DNA of 64,000 nt from Rhodobacteraceae bacterium UBA6213 (GTDB lineage: Bacteria; Pseudomonadota; Alphaproteobacteria; Rhodobacterales; Rhodobacteraceae). The notes under the pieces are model-generated. The model was not told the DNA's origin. It ran no database searches and saw only the letters and a program-made list of their open reading frames with translations. The stretch lies in NCBI GenBank assembly GCA_002421605.1, contig DISJ01000012.1:90063-154062 (forward strand), given 5' to 3'. The stretch's first letter is position 1. Each line of letters starts with the position of its first letter. Shown piece by piece: positions 1 to 8,726 of this stretch. The position numbers and the translations under genes were made by a program.

Positions 1-422
1 GCGTGCCAGAAGGCAAGCGTTTCTGCGGCAGGCACTGGTTGTTCGTCCAGTACCAACATGCGCGCGAACAGCCAACTGGTGCGGGTAGTCCAGAGGCTTG
101 CGCCGCGGGCTTGAAACCATCCAGCTAGGCCAATGTGGTCGGGGTGGTAATGTGTGGCCAGCACCCGCACAACCGGCTTTGCCGCCAACGGTCCGGCCAA
201 AAGCGCACCCCAGATTTCGCGCGCCTGCGACGTATCCATACCAGGGTCCACCACGGTCCAGCCTTCGCCATCATCAAGCGCGTAGGCGTTGACGTGATCG
301 AGCGCCATCGGCAGTGGCACCCGCAGCCAAAGCACACCCGGCGCTACTTCGCGCGCGGCCCCATGCGCGGGTGGTTCGACCCAAGGGTGGCGCACCGGGG
401 CGCCGCCGTCGCGGTTGGTCAC
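1..422 (-). CDS. MBL-fold metallo-hydrolase (partial, C-terminus outside window)
   Basis: Metallo-beta-lactamase-fold hydrolase, probably cytoplasmic; substrate unknown. The readable N-terminal 140 codons contain the zinc motif HxHxDH in the context ATHYHPDHIG, preceded by VDPGMD, both typical of the glyoxalase II-like branch. The start is GTG at 422, which overlaps the TGA of the upstream acyl-CoA dehydrogenase gene (GTGA), so the two are translationally coupled and probably one operon. The reading frame runs off the left edge, so the C-terminal zinc ligands cannot be checked. An acyl-thioester or lactone substrate would fit the neighbour but is only a guess. Confidence 0.85.
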   Translation of the reverse strand, partial: MTNRDGGAPVRHPWVEPPAHGAAREVAPGVLWLRVPLPMALDHVNAYALDDGEGWTVVDPGMDTSQAREIWGALLAGPLAAKPVVRVLATHYHPDHIGLAGWFQARGASLWTTRTSWLFARMLVLDEQPVPAAETLAFWH

Positions 423-2110
423 AGTGCAAGATCCTCGGGCGACAGCGCAAACAACCCCTCTGCACCTTCCTGCGCCTCGGCAAGCGCCGCGGCGTATTGC
501 GGCATAAGGCGGCGGATATACACGGCGGCCAGCGCGCTGCGGGGGCCTTTGCCGCCCTCGGCCACGGCGGCCCGCAGATGGTAATGCCCCCCCAGAACCC
601 TCGCAAAGGCGCGAAGATAGGGCACGGCGCCCGCAAAGCGATCTTCCATGCCCTGCGCCAACAAAACCTCGGTCGCCTCGCGCAGCGTTTCTGCCGCCGC
701 CCAGACATCGCCCGCAAGCTGAGGCAGCAGCGCGCGCGCGGCCTCGGCGTTGTCCTCGACCTCTTGCAACAGCCGGAATGCCGCCTCGCCACTGTCCATC
801 ATCTTGCGGCCCACAAGGTCCATTGCCTGAATGCCGTTGGTGCCCTCGTAAATCGCGGTCACCCGAACATCGCGATAAAACTGTGCAGCGCCCGTTTCCT
901 CGATATACCCCATGCCGCCGTGCACCTGCACACAAGTCTCTGAAACCGCCATGCCCACATCAGTGCCGTAGGCTTTCGCGATTGGCGTCAGCAGCGCGGA
1001 TCGCGCGGCCCAGTCTGGCGCGCCGGTCGCGCGCCCCATATCAAGTGCCACTGCACACGCAAGCCCGATGGCGCGGGCCGCAAACACCTCGGCCTTCATC
1101 GTGACCAACATCCGGCGCACATCGGCGTGGTTGATGATCGGACCCATCTGGTTGCGCTCGCGCGCGTAGTCGAGCGCCTTCTGATACGCAGCTTCGGCCA
1201 CGCCTACACCCTGCACCCCCACCGCAAGGCGGGCGTTGTTCATCATCGTGAACATCGCAGCCAAGCCTTTGTGCTTTTCGCCAACCAGCCAGCCCTTGGC
1301 ACCGTCGTAGGCCATCACGCAGGTCGGCGAGCCGTGCAGCCCCATCTTGTGCTCAAGGCTTACGACCTTGAGCGTATTGGCCACGCCGGGGTTGCCCTTG
1401 GCGTCAGGCAGGAACTTCGGCACCATGAACAGGCTGATCCCGCGCGTGCCGGGGGGGCCGTCAGGCAGGCGCGCCAGCACCAGATGACAGACGTTTTCAG
1501 TCAGGTCGCTATCGCCCCAAGTGATAAAGATTTTTTGCCCAGTGATCGCATAGCTGCCATCGTCCAACGGTTCAGCCTTGGTGCGCAGCGCGCCCACGTC
1601 GGTGCCTGCCTGTGGTTCGGTCAGGTTCATCGTTCCCGACCAGACACCCGAAATCAGCTTGGGCAGATACAGGTTTTTGATCTCGTCACTGGCGTGATGT
1701 TCCAGCGCCTCGATCTGACCTTGCGTCAGCAGTGCGTTGAGTTGCAGCGGCAGGCAGGCGCCAGACATCATGTCGTTCACCACCATGTTAAGCGTTTGCG
1801 GCAGACCCATCCCGCCATGCTCGGCCGAGGCCGCTACCGCTACCCAGCCACCGTCGGCAATTGCCGCGAAGCCGGCCTTGAAGCCGGGCGAAGAGCGCAC
1901 CACACCGTTTTCCAGCCGCGCCGGGATCTGATCGCCCACACGTGCCAGCGGCGCCAAGGCCTCGTTGCACATTCGCCCCGCGCCTTCGAGAATGGCTTCC
2001 ACCATGTCAGGTGTGGCTTCGCCAAAACGCTCGGTCGCAGCCAGCGGCGCCAGCGGCACCACCGCATCGAGAATAAAGCGGAACTCGCCCACGGGCGATT
2101 GGTACGGCAT
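419..2110 (-). CDS. Acyl-CoA dehydrogenase, long DmdC/AidB-like type
   Basis: FAD-dependent acyl-CoA dehydrogenase of 563 residues, about 180 longer than MCAD-type enzymes. The extra length is the C-terminal extension seen in the family that includes 3-methylmercaptopropionyl-CoA dehydrogenase DmdC. Visible motifs are NLTEPQAGTDVG (FAD/substrate region), FITWGD, and YEGTNGIQ, which carries the glutamate equivalent to the MCAD catalytic base. The start chosen is ATG 2110 (MPYQSPVGEF), preceded by GGAGGAAACC; an in-frame upstream extension has no ribosome site. It overlaps the MBL hydrolase downstream by 4 nt. A role in DMSP demethylation is possible for this lineage, but the sequence alone does not separate DmdC from other long acyl-CoA dehydrogenases. 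Confidence 0.88.
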   Translation of the reverse strand: MPYQSPVGEFRFILDAVVPLAPLAATERFGEATPDMVEAILEGAGRMCNEALAPLARVGDQIPARLENGVVRSSPGFKAGFAAIADGGWVAVAASAEHGGMGLPQTLNMVVNDMMSGACLPLQLNALLTQGQIEALEHHASDEIKNLYLPKLISGVWSGTMNLTEPQAGTDVGALRTKAEPLDDGSYAITGQKIFITWGDSDLTENVCHLVLARLPDGPPGTRGISLFMVPKFLPDAKGNPGVANTLKVVSLEHKMGLHGSPTCVMAYDGAKGWLVGEKHKGLAAMFTMMNNARLAVGVQGVGVAEAAYQKALDYARERNQMGPIINHADVRRMLVTMKAEVFAARAIGLACAVALDMGRATGAPDWAARSALLTPIAKAYGTDVGMAVSETCVQVHGGMGYIEETGAAQFYRDVRVTAIYEGTNGIQAMDLVGRKMMDSGEAAFRLLQEVEDNAEAARALLPQLAGDVWAAAETLREATEVLLAQGMEDRFAGAVPYLRAFARVLGGHYHLRAAVAEGGKGPRSALAAVYIRRLMPQYAAALAEAQEGAEGLFALSPEDLAL

Positions 2111-2218
2111 GGTTTCCTCCCTAGCTCGCGCCTTGGCATCGGGTGCTGGGGCGCGTATGGCTTTGGTCAAAGGTTACCCTATGCCCGCCGATGCGGCACC
2201 ATCAACGCAGCGTCACGA

Positions 2219-3175
2219 ATGAAGCAAGCCAATGCAACCCGCCTGATTGCCCCCGATGCCGCCGGCTTGGCCGAAGCGGCTGCGCTGTTGCGCGCGGGTG
2301 AACTGGTGGCCCTGCCCACTGAAACCGTCTACGGGCTGGCAGGCGATGCGCGAAACGACCGCGCCGTAGCACGGATATTCGAGGCAAAGGGGCGCCCTCA
2401 TTTCAACCCGCTTATCGTGCACTTGCCAGACCTTGCACAGGCACACGCCTTCGCGCGGTTTTCGCCCGATGCCGAACGGCTGGCCGATGCCTTCTGGCCC
2501 GGCCCGCTAACGCTGGTGCTGCCGCTTCGCAAAGACGCGGGTCTTTCGCCGCTGGTCACCGCAGGCAACGATAGCGTGGCGATCCGCGTGCCCGCGCACC
2601 CCGTGGCGCAAGGCTTGCTGCGCGCTTTCGGCGGACCGCTGGCAGCACCCTCGGCCAACCCTTCGGGCAAGGTCAGCCCGACGCGGGCGGCGCATGTTCT
2701 GGCAGGTCTTGGCGGGCGCATTGGCGCAGTGGTCGATGGCGGGCCCTGCGCCGTGGGGCTGGAAAGCAGCATCGTAGCGCTCGACCCGCCGCGCCTGCTG
2801 CGCCCCGGCGGGCTTCCTGCAGAGGCGATCGAGGCCTGCCTTGGCGCGCATTTGGCACAAGAGAGCGACCCCGCAAAACCCCTTTCGCCCGGCCAACTGG
2901 CCTCGCACTACGCGCCCGCCGCTGGTCTGCGGCTGCACGCAGAGGCACCGCGGTCCGGCGAGGTCTGGATCGGCTTTGGTCCCTGCCCCGGTGCTGCGCT
3001 GAACCTTTCGCCCTCGGGCGATCTGGTCGAAGCGGCGGCAGCCCTTTTTCATGCGCTGCGTGAGGCGGATGTGCAGGCCGGGCCCGACGGGCAGATCGCG
3101 ATAGCGCCGATCCCTGAACGCGGGCTGGGGCGCGCCATCAATGACCGGCTGCGCCGGGCCGCCGCGCCGCGTTAG
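2219..3175 (+). CDS. L-threonylcarbamoyladenylate synthase (Sua5/TsaC type)
   Basis: Makes threonylcarbamoyl-AMP from threonine, bicarbonate and ATP, the first step of tRNA t6A37 synthesis in the cytoplasm. The 318-residue protein has an N-terminal YrdC domain (LPTETVYGLAGDA near residue 37 and SANPSGKVSPT near residue 145) followed by the smaller Sua5 C-terminal domain (LSPGQLASHYAP), so it is Sua5-like rather than the short TsaC form. ATG 2219 gives MKQANATRLI. It is transcribed divergently from the acyl-CoA dehydrogenase, and its TAG overlaps the convergent epmA stop by 4 nt. Confidence 0.92.
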   Translation: MKQANATRLIAPDAAGLAEAAALLRAGELVALPTETVYGLAGDARNDRAVARIFEAKGRPHFNPLIVHLPDLAQAHAFARFSPDAERLADAFWPGPLTLVLPLRKDAGLSPLVTAGNDSVAIRVPAHPVAQGLLRAFGGPLAAPSANPSGKVSPTRAAHVLAGLGGRIGAVVDGGPCAVGLESSIVALDPPRLLRPGGLPAEAIEACLGAHLAQESDPAKPLSPGQLASHYAPAAGLRLHAEAPRSGEVWIGFGPCPGAALNLSPSGDLVEAAAALFHALREADVQAGPDGQIAIAPIPERGLGRAINDRLRRAAAPR

Positions 3176-4236
3176 GCGCCCGCCACTGGGGTCCAGATCA
3201 CATCGCTGATCCGCGGCGCGCCGGTGGCCAGCATCACCAAACGATCAAAGCCGAGCGCAATGCCGCTAGCCGCAGGCATGATCGCGAGCGCCGCAAGAAA
3301 ATCTTCATCCAAAGGATAGCGGTCGCCGTAAACGCGGGCCTTTTCGTCCATCTCGGTGGTAAAGCGGCGGCGCTGTTCGGCAGCGTCGGTCAATTCGCCA
3401 AAGCCATTCGCCAGTTCGACCCCACAGGCATAAAGCTCGAACCGTTCGGCCAACCGCGCGTCGTCGGGCGCGCGCCGCGCCAGTGCGGCCTCGGCGGCGG
3501 GGTAGCGATCCAGAATGGTGGCGCGGCCCAGCCCCAGCATCGGCTCAACCTTCTGCACCAACGCGCGCGACACCATGTCGGACCATGTGTCGTCCACCGC
3601 CACGCGCAGGCCCGCCGCACGCATCGCCGCCGCCATCGCTTCGCGGTCTGGTGTGCCATCGGGGGCAAGCGTCGCCAAAAGATCAAGGTTCGCATAGCGC
3701 TCAAAAGCCTCGGCCACGCTCAGCCGTTCGGGTGCTGCGTAAGGGTCGCATTCCTGCCCGCGATACTGCAACATGGCCGCACCGGTCGCCTCGGCAGCAA
3801 GCCGTAAAACCGTTGCGCAATCGGCCATCAGCGCCTCGTAGCCCTCGCCCGCGCGATACCATTCTAGCATCGTGAACTCAGGGCTGTGCAGCGGCCCGGC
3901 TTCGCGGTTGCGCCAGACATGGGCAAAAGCGGCAATCCGCACTTCGCCCGCCGCCAGCAGCTTTTTCATCGCAAATTCGGGGCTGGTGTGCAGATACATC
4001 CGCCGCCCAACACCATCGTTATCCACCGCCTCGGTAGCAAAACCGTGCAGATGCGCCTCGTTGCCGGGACTTACCTGCAACGCCGCCGGGTCCACCTCGG
4101 TAAAGCCCTCGCCCGCAAACCAGCCGCGCAACGCCGCCTGCACTCGGTTGCGCGCCAGAAGCAAAGGGCGCCGGTCAGCGTGGCGGGTGGGCGCCCACCA
4201 AGGCGAGAGGCCGGGTTTTTCTGCGTTTGCGACCAT
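3172..4236 (-). CDS. epmA: Elongation factor P beta-lysylation ligase EpmA (GenX/PoxA)
   Basis: Class II lysyl-tRNA-synthetase-like enzyme that attaches (R)-beta-lysine (or lysine) to the conserved lysine of EF-P. The 354-residue protein lacks an anticodon-binding domain. It shows class II motif 2 (FAHVWRNREAGPLHSPEFTM) and motif 3 (GIALGFDRLVML). ATG 4236 (MVANAEKPG) was chosen over an upstream in-frame TTG at 4293 because N-terminal extensions are not usual in the family. It sits divergent from efp, its substrate, which supports the call. No epmB (lysine 2,3-aminomutase) is visible in this window. Confidence 0.9.
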   Translation of the reverse strand: MVANAEKPGLSPWWAPTRHADRRPLLLARNRVQAALRGWFAGEGFTEVDPAALQVSPGNEAHLHGFATEAVDNDGVGRRMYLHTSPEFAMKKLLAAGEVRIAAFAHVWRNREAGPLHSPEFTMLEWYRAGEGYEALMADCATVLRLAAEATGAAMLQYRGQECDPYAAPERLSVAEAFERYANLDLLATLAPDGTPDREAMAAAMRAAGLRVAVDDTWSDMVSRALVQKVEPMLGLGRATILDRYPAAEAALARRAPDDARLAERFELYACGVELANGFGELTDAAEQRRRFTTEMDEKARVYGDRYPLDEDFLAALAIMPAASGIALGFDRLVMLATGAPRISDVIWTPVAGA

Positions 4237-4343
4237 TGGGAAAGCGGCTTTCGGCTGGAGATTTGGGGAAACATACGTTACTGGCAGGGCCAAAGCCCGC
4301 GCCTCATACGCTGCGGGGTTCGCAATCGCAAGGAATGGTCCCC

Positions 4344-4910
4344 GTGAAAGTCATCGCTTCATCGCTTCGCAAGGGCAACGTCGTCGAACTGGATGGCAAG
4401 CTCTACATCGTGCTAACCGCCGAAAATTTCCACCCCGGCAAGGGCACCCCGACGACCAGCGTTGACATGCGCCGTATCTCGGACGGGGTGAAGGTCAGTG
4501 AACGCTGGCGCACGACCGAAATGGTCGAAAAGGCCACCGTGGACGAACGCGAGTATGATTTTCTCTACGCCGACGGCGAGGGCTACCACTTCATGAACCC
4601 TGACAACTACGAGCAGGTTTCAGTCACGGAAGACGTGGTGGGCGACAGTAAGGTGTTTCTGGTCGAAGGCATCAAGGTGTTTCTGAAAACCTTTGAAGGT
4701 GTGGCCATAGCCATTGGCCTGCCGCAAAAGGCGACTGTCGAGATTGCCGAAACCGAACCGGTGGTGAAGGGTCAAACTGCCTCGTCATCCTACAAGCCCG
4801 CGATCTGCACCAACGGGCTGCGCGTTATGGTGCCGCCGCATATCGGCGCGGGCACAAGGATCGTCATCAACACCGACGATAACGCCTATCAGGAACGCGC
4901 CAAAGACTGA
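4344..4910 (+). CDS. efp: Translation elongation factor P
   Basis: EF-P binds the ribosome between the P and E sites and relieves stalling at polyproline stretches. The 188-residue protein has the KOW-like N-domain with the modification loop FHPGKGTPTT; the modified residue is K33 here (K34 in E. coli), and two OB domains follow. GTG 4344 (KVIASSLRKGN) is preferred because AAGGA lies 9 nt upstream and the length matches the family; ATG 4335 would add three residues but overlaps that ribosome site. The retained PGKG lysine and the adjacent epmA indicate a beta-lysine-type modification rather than rhamnosylation of arginine. Confidence 0.93.
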   Translation: MKVIASSLRKGNVVELDGKLYIVLTAENFHPGKGTPTTSVDMRRISDGVKVSERWRTTEMVEKATVDEREYDFLYADGEGYHFMNPDNYEQVSVTEDVVGDSKVFLVEGIKVFLKTFEGVAIAIGLPQKATVEIAETEPVVKGQTASSSYKPAICTNGLRVMVPPHIGAGTRIVINTDDNAYQERAKD

Positions 4911-4916
4911 CGCGGC

Positions 4917-5759
4917 TTACGACCCGTTGTCGGCCACTTGCAACGAGCTCGACCGGCGGAGCGCGCGCTCGAACGCTTCGCCCACGGCGGTCAGCCGCAG
5001 GTTGTTGTCGAGTAGGTTGACCTCTGGTGTGCTACCTTGCCAAGGGTAGGGGTTCGCCGCGAACCAGGCGTGGCGTTCCACGAACGATAGCCCGTCCATC
5101 ATCGCAATCGCGGCCTCGGCAAAGGCCGCGTTGCGCTCGTAGCTGGCCGCAGCGGGGCGATTCCAGTCGATAAAGGCAAACTCGGTCACCCAGATCGGGC
5201 GGCGGTATTCGGCATATACTGCCTGTAGCCACGCCTTGAACGCCGCCACGTCGCCATCGCGCGAATAGTAGTGCACGGCCATGAAATCAACGCGCAACCC
5301 GCGCGCCTCAACCTCGTTCATAAAGCGGCGCTGCCAGCTTGATGCCCCCAGTGTGCCGCCCTGTGTGGTCGCAGGGCTGCCAAGGCGCAGTCCTCGCGCC
5401 TCAAGCTGGGGCCAGAACGCGGCGGCCTGTGCCGGGCTCAGCCCCGATTGGTGGCTGCCCGGCCCATCAGGTTCGTTGAACCCAAGCAGCGCTTGCACGC
5501 GCGTATCGGATTCGATGCGCTTGTTCAGATCATCGGCACCGTGAATCATCGGCACAAACTCGACCGAGCGCGACAGCCCGGGATCATGTGCGATTTGATC
5601 GGTGCGCCAGTTGTAATACCAACCGAGCGCGGGCGCGCGCTCGATCCATTCGAGCATCGTGTAGCGCGGGTTTTCCCATGCCCCGATGCCCGCCTTCTGC
5701 GCAAAGGCTGCGGTGGCGATCATGGAAATGAATATAGCAAGAATAATCCTTTGTATCAT
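4917..5759 (-). CDS. Secreted glycosyl hydrolase, GH128/Asl1-like
   Basis: Secreted TIM-barrel glycosidase of 280 residues. A cleavable signal peptide spans residues 1-20 (IILAIFISMIATAAFA). The body begins GIGAWENPR and carries the paired acids expected of clan GH-A: E96 in LLGFNEPDGPG (acid/base) and E193 in IWVTEFAFIDW (nucleophile). This pattern is that of the Asl1-like domain, whose characterised members act on beta-1,3-glucans. GAGGGACAG precedes ATG 5759. It converges on efp with 6 nt between stops. Substrate assignment is family knowledge, not visible here. Confidence 0.8.
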   Translation of the reverse strand: MIQRIILAIFISMIATAAFAQKAGIGAWENPRYTMLEWIERAPALGWYYNWRTDQIAHDPGLSRSVEFVPMIHGADDLNKRIESDTRVQALLGFNEPDGPGSHQSGLSPAQAAAFWPQLEARGLRLGSPATTQGGTLGASSWQRRFMNEVEARGLRVDFMAVHYYSRDGDVAAFKAWLQAVYAEYRRPIWVTEFAFIDWNRPAAASYERNAAFAEAAIAMMDGLSFVERHAWFAANPYPWQGSTPEVNLLDNNLRLTAVGEAFERALRRSSSLQVADNGS

Positions 5760-6104
5760 CTGTCCCTCGCAGGTTTTCCTGTGATGTACCTGCGGATCAT
5801 GGAAAATTCGTGTCCCTCAAATGGCGTTTGCGCGCTGTTGTCGCGCTGGTGGTAAAATCGTCGCCACGTTGTTCATGCGGGCCGGGCGTTGCCAAATAGG
5901 TGGCTTACAGAAGGCGATTGGCGGTGCCCTACCGGGCAAGCTTGACCCTTCTAGCGTGGCTATAAAAAATTGCCTATGCGGCGCTGTTGCCCATGCGGTT
6001 TGCAAGCGGTTTTTCGCTACCCTGAAGTTCGGCAATGCGCACAGGACGACGCAGGCTTTCTGTTCAACGTGCCCAGGCATGGTGCTAAGGCGCTGCCTAC
6101 ATTG
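5760..6104. other. Intergenic region, no convincing gene
   Basis: About 345 bases between the GH128 gene and the LysR gene stop. An open frame on the minus strand (5817-6080) has no recognisable domain or clear ribosome site. I see no RNA gene. The promoter of the GH128 gene must lie in the first part. Confidence 0.5.
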
Positions 6105-7034
6105 CTATTTCAACGTCCCAAGCACTTCGGCAACAACACCGCGAAACCAGCGATGCGCGGCAGTCGCGGTGCTGCGCTTGTGCCAAAGCATACAGATATC
6201 TGCCGCCTTCAAAGGCATTGGAGGTTGATAGATGCTCAAGCCCAACAACCTCGCCATTCGCCCAGCCAGTTGCTCGGGAACCAACGCCACAAGGTCGCTG
6301 CCCGCCACGGCAATGCACACGCCCGTAAAGACCGGCATTGTCATGACCACGCGGCGGGTGCGCCCAATGCGGGCCAGTGCGGCATCGCCCATGGCCTTCA
6401 GGTTTCCTTCAGGCGAAAACACCACATGCCCTAGGTCACAAAACAGATCAATCGGCACCACATCGCCCGGTCGCACGCCTGATCGATCCAGCCTCGGTTG
6501 CCCGTTGCGCGCAATCATAACAAAGCGAGACTGAAACAGCACTTGATGCTCGCTCCACGTTGGAAATTCAGTTTTAGGAACCAGCGCAAGATCCACACCC
6601 TCGCGCTCGAGTATGCCGACATAGCTGTTAGGCAGCAGATCCACCAATTGCGCCTGCATTTGGGGGGCCCGACGCGTCAGAATATCGGCCAGCCTCGGCA
6701 TCAACATCACTGCAAAGAAATCCGACGCGGCAACCTTGAAGCTTTGCGCAACCCCGGATGGGTCAAACTCGGCATGCCGCAGAAGCAGTGCTTCCAGATC
6801 GTCCAGTATCGATTTGAGCGGCACTTCAAGGCTTTGCGCAAAATCTGTCGGCACGATCCGCTGGCCCTGACGGACAAACAGCGGATCATCCAGCGCAGCG
6901 CGCAGCCGACCCAAGGCCGCGGAAACCGCAGATTGCGATAGCCCAACCCTCGCTGCCGCCCTGACCGTCGATTGCTCGGCCAGTAGCGCGCTCAGAACGC
7001 GCAGAAGGTTAAGATCAAGGGTTCGTAAATTCAT
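6105..7034 (-). CDS. LysR-family transcriptional regulator
   Basis: 309-residue LTTR. The N-terminal winged HTH reads LDLNLLRVLSAL followed by TVRAAARVGLSQSAVSAAL, with DPLFVRQGQRIVPTDFA closing the wing. A periplasmic-binding-protein-like effector domain follows (from SFKVAASDFF). The start ATG 7034 (MNLRTLDLNLL) is standard for the NodD/PcpR branch; nine upstream in-frame codons are poorly supported. It is divergent from the cupin gene at 7124 with 89 AT-rich bases between them, the usual arrangement for an LTTR and its target. Confidence 0.92.
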   Translation of the reverse strand: MNLRTLDLNLLRVLSALLAEQSTVRAAARVGLSQSAVSAALGRLRAALDDPLFVRQGQRIVPTDFAQSLEVPLKSILDDLEALLLRHAEFDPSGVAQSFKVAASDFFAVMLMPRLADILTRRAPQMQAQLVDLLPNSYVGILEREGVDLALVPKTEFPTWSEHQVLFQSRFVMIARNGQPRLDRSGVRPGDVVPIDLFCDLGHVVFSPEGNLKAMGDAALARIGRTRRVVMTMPVFTGVCIAVAGSDLVALVPEQLAGRMARLLGLSIYQPPMPLKAADICMLWHKRSTATAAHRWFRGVVAEVLGTLK

Positions 7035-7123
7035 GCCATCAATATAAACTATGTTGAACATTCATTTCACGAATTATTATCAATGACGGATCATGGGGAC
7101 ATCTCGAACGGAAGGGATAACCA

Positions 7124-7567
7124 ATGAACCTGCGCTCCACCCCCGAAACAATCGAATGGCAAGGCACCCAATATCGGACCCTGCTTGCCGCGTCGCAAAC
7201 CAGTGCTCGCCTCAGTATTTTCGAAAGCCTCGATCAACCCGGCTACGGCCCCCCGCGCCATATCCACAAGGGCGAAGACGAGACTTTCTACGTTCTGGCC
7301 GGCGAGGTCGAGTTTTGGCTGGAGGGCCAGACCACGCACCATGGTCCGGGCGAGGTTGTGTTTGTAGAACGCGGCCGCCAGCACACCTTTCGCGTGCTGG
7401 GCGAAATGCCCGCGCGGATGGTGACAGTGATGACACCGGGTGGCTTTGATGGGTTTTTCGCCGAAATGGCAAAGGGGCGCTATCGTATCCCCGACGACAT
7501 GGCGCAGATCGCGGCCATTGGCGCGAAGTATAACCTGGAATTCACCGGGCCGCCGCTGGGCCATTAG
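7124..7567 (+). CDS. Small cupin-domain protein
   Basis: 147-residue single-domain cupin. Motif 1 supplies metal ligands H46, H48 and E53 (HIHKGEDETFYVLAG), and motif 2 is PGEVVFVERGRQHTFR with H87. GAAGGG upstream of ATG 7124 is a good ribosome site. Small cupins of this kind act as dioxygenases, isomerases or ligand sensors; the sequence does not say which. Its divergent position suggests control by the LysR protein at 6105-7034. Confidence 0.88.
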   Translation: MNLRSTPETIEWQGTQYRTLLAASQTSARLSIFESLDQPGYGPPRHIHKGEDETFYVLAGEVEFWLEGQTTHHGPGEVVFVERGRQHTFRVLGEMPARMVTVMTPGGFDGFFAEMAKGRYRIPDDMAQIAAIGAKYNLEFTGPPLGH

Positions 7568-7591
7568 CGGCAGATCAATGAAAACCCGGCT

Positions 7592-8578
7592 TCAGGCCGC
7601 AAGACACTGTGCGACCCGCGCGCGTATCAGCGGCCTGACCGGCATCGCAGATGAATGCCGTTGCCATTCAGCCTCGGACAATTCCTCCTTCAGATCCTGA
7701 TGCGCATGTTCGGAAACTGCCACCATTGATTGGTCGCCCAGAAAAAGGCTTTCCGACAGCAGCCCGCTGGTATTGACGATTTGATGACTTTCCAGAAGCA
7801 GATGGAAATACGAGACACCGGAACACGCGGTTAGCTGCTGGATACTCGCGCCGTTCACCAACGACTTAATCGGCACAAGCACTTCACGCTCTGCAAAACT
7901 AAGCTCGGCCTGCCACCCAGAGACCAGAACACGGTGGTTCGGGGAAAGGAATATATCCCTCTCTGGGCAGCCCGGCCCGAAGGCATCGCGTTTGGCCCGC
8001 ACGGGCATCAGATTGGCCCAGCGCCGCAAATCCAGCGCGCCCAAATCCGTTCGCCCAAGCCAGCGTAGCGGCACAAACCCTGCATCAACGGTGCGCACCG
8101 CGTCGCCTATACGCAGTGTTTCGATTGCCTGAAAACCAGTGCGCGTTTCGACCAAGGTGCCCTTGGCGAAGCAGATGATGATCGGCGAGTTGGGGGCGGT
8201 AAAGTCCTTTTCGTTCTTGTCCTTTGCATGGACGTAGCCCGAATAGGTCTTACCGTCAGCGCCGATGTAATCGAACGTGTACTCGTCTTCATGATTTGGA
8301 TCGACATATCGGTTGAAGGCACCCGGCAGGCGGATGGTGTCTTTCGGGTCGTAATCGAAGATATCGATATGCAGATCATCTTGGCTGAAGGACGACAGGT
8401 CGATAGTGACCTTGTCAGCCTCGGAATCGTTGATGAACTCGATCTTGATCTTGTCAACGTTTTCAGTCGGGTCGGCAACGACCGTGACAGTACCCCCGCC
8501 CGGAATGTTGATTTCCAGCGTATCGTCTTTACCAAGAACGACAGTCGTCCCGCTCTGCGTGACTTTGATTGTTGCCAT
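7592..8578 (-). CDS. Hint-domain (intein/hedgehog-like) protein
   Basis: 328 residues. Residues 1-135 form an acidic, Asp-rich beta-type region without a signal peptide. A Hint domain starts at C136 (ICFAKGTLVETRTGFQ), includes LSPNHRVLVSG, and runs to about residue 290. The cysteine at the first Hint position and the NHRV block histidine are the residues used in self-cleavage by this fold. Such proteins are numerous in Rhodobacterales and are often RTX-like exoproteins. ATG 8578 (MATIKVTQSG) is favoured over an upstream in-frame start. Whether it cleaves itself is inferred, not shown. Confidence 0.85.
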   Translation of the reverse strand: MATIKVTQSGTTVVLGKDDTLEINIPGGGTVTVVADPTENVDKIKIEFINDSEADKVTIDLSSFSQDDLHIDIFDYDPKDTIRLPGAFNRYVDPNHEDEYTFDYIGADGKTYSGYVHAKDKNEKDFTAPNSPIIICFAKGTLVETRTGFQAIETLRIGDAVRTVDAGFVPLRWLGRTDLGALDLRRWANLMPVRAKRDAFGPGCPERDIFLSPNHRVLVSGWQAELSFAEREVLVPIKSLVNGASIQQLTACSGVSYFHLLLESHQIVNTSGLLSESLFLGDQSMVAVSEHAHQDLKEELSEAEWQRHSSAMPVRPLIRARVAQCLAA

Positions 8579-8726
8579 GTATCTGCCTACTTCGGCCTGC
8601 ATCTGCGGCAGGCTTCTGCGCGTAACTTAACGCGGTTGGCCGCCGTGGGCAACTGGGCGACACGCCGCAGGCGAAAACAACCTACCGGTGTGGCGTTCGC
8701 CGCATCGGCGGATGAAGTGGCAGCGT

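Noticed and set aside
1..422. PhnP identity for the MBL-fold protein
   Set aside because: It is 26 kb from the phn genes, in an operon with an acyl-CoA dehydrogenase, and the visible part resembles general MBL hydrolases.
1127..2218. Long plus-strand frame antisense to the acyl-CoA dehydrogenase, continuous with the Sua5 gene
   Set aside because: High-GC shadow of the minus-strand gene; no domain, and the Sua5 protein starts properly at 2219.
5817..6080. 87-codon minus-strand frame as a gene
   Set aside because: No ribosome site, domain or plausible composition.
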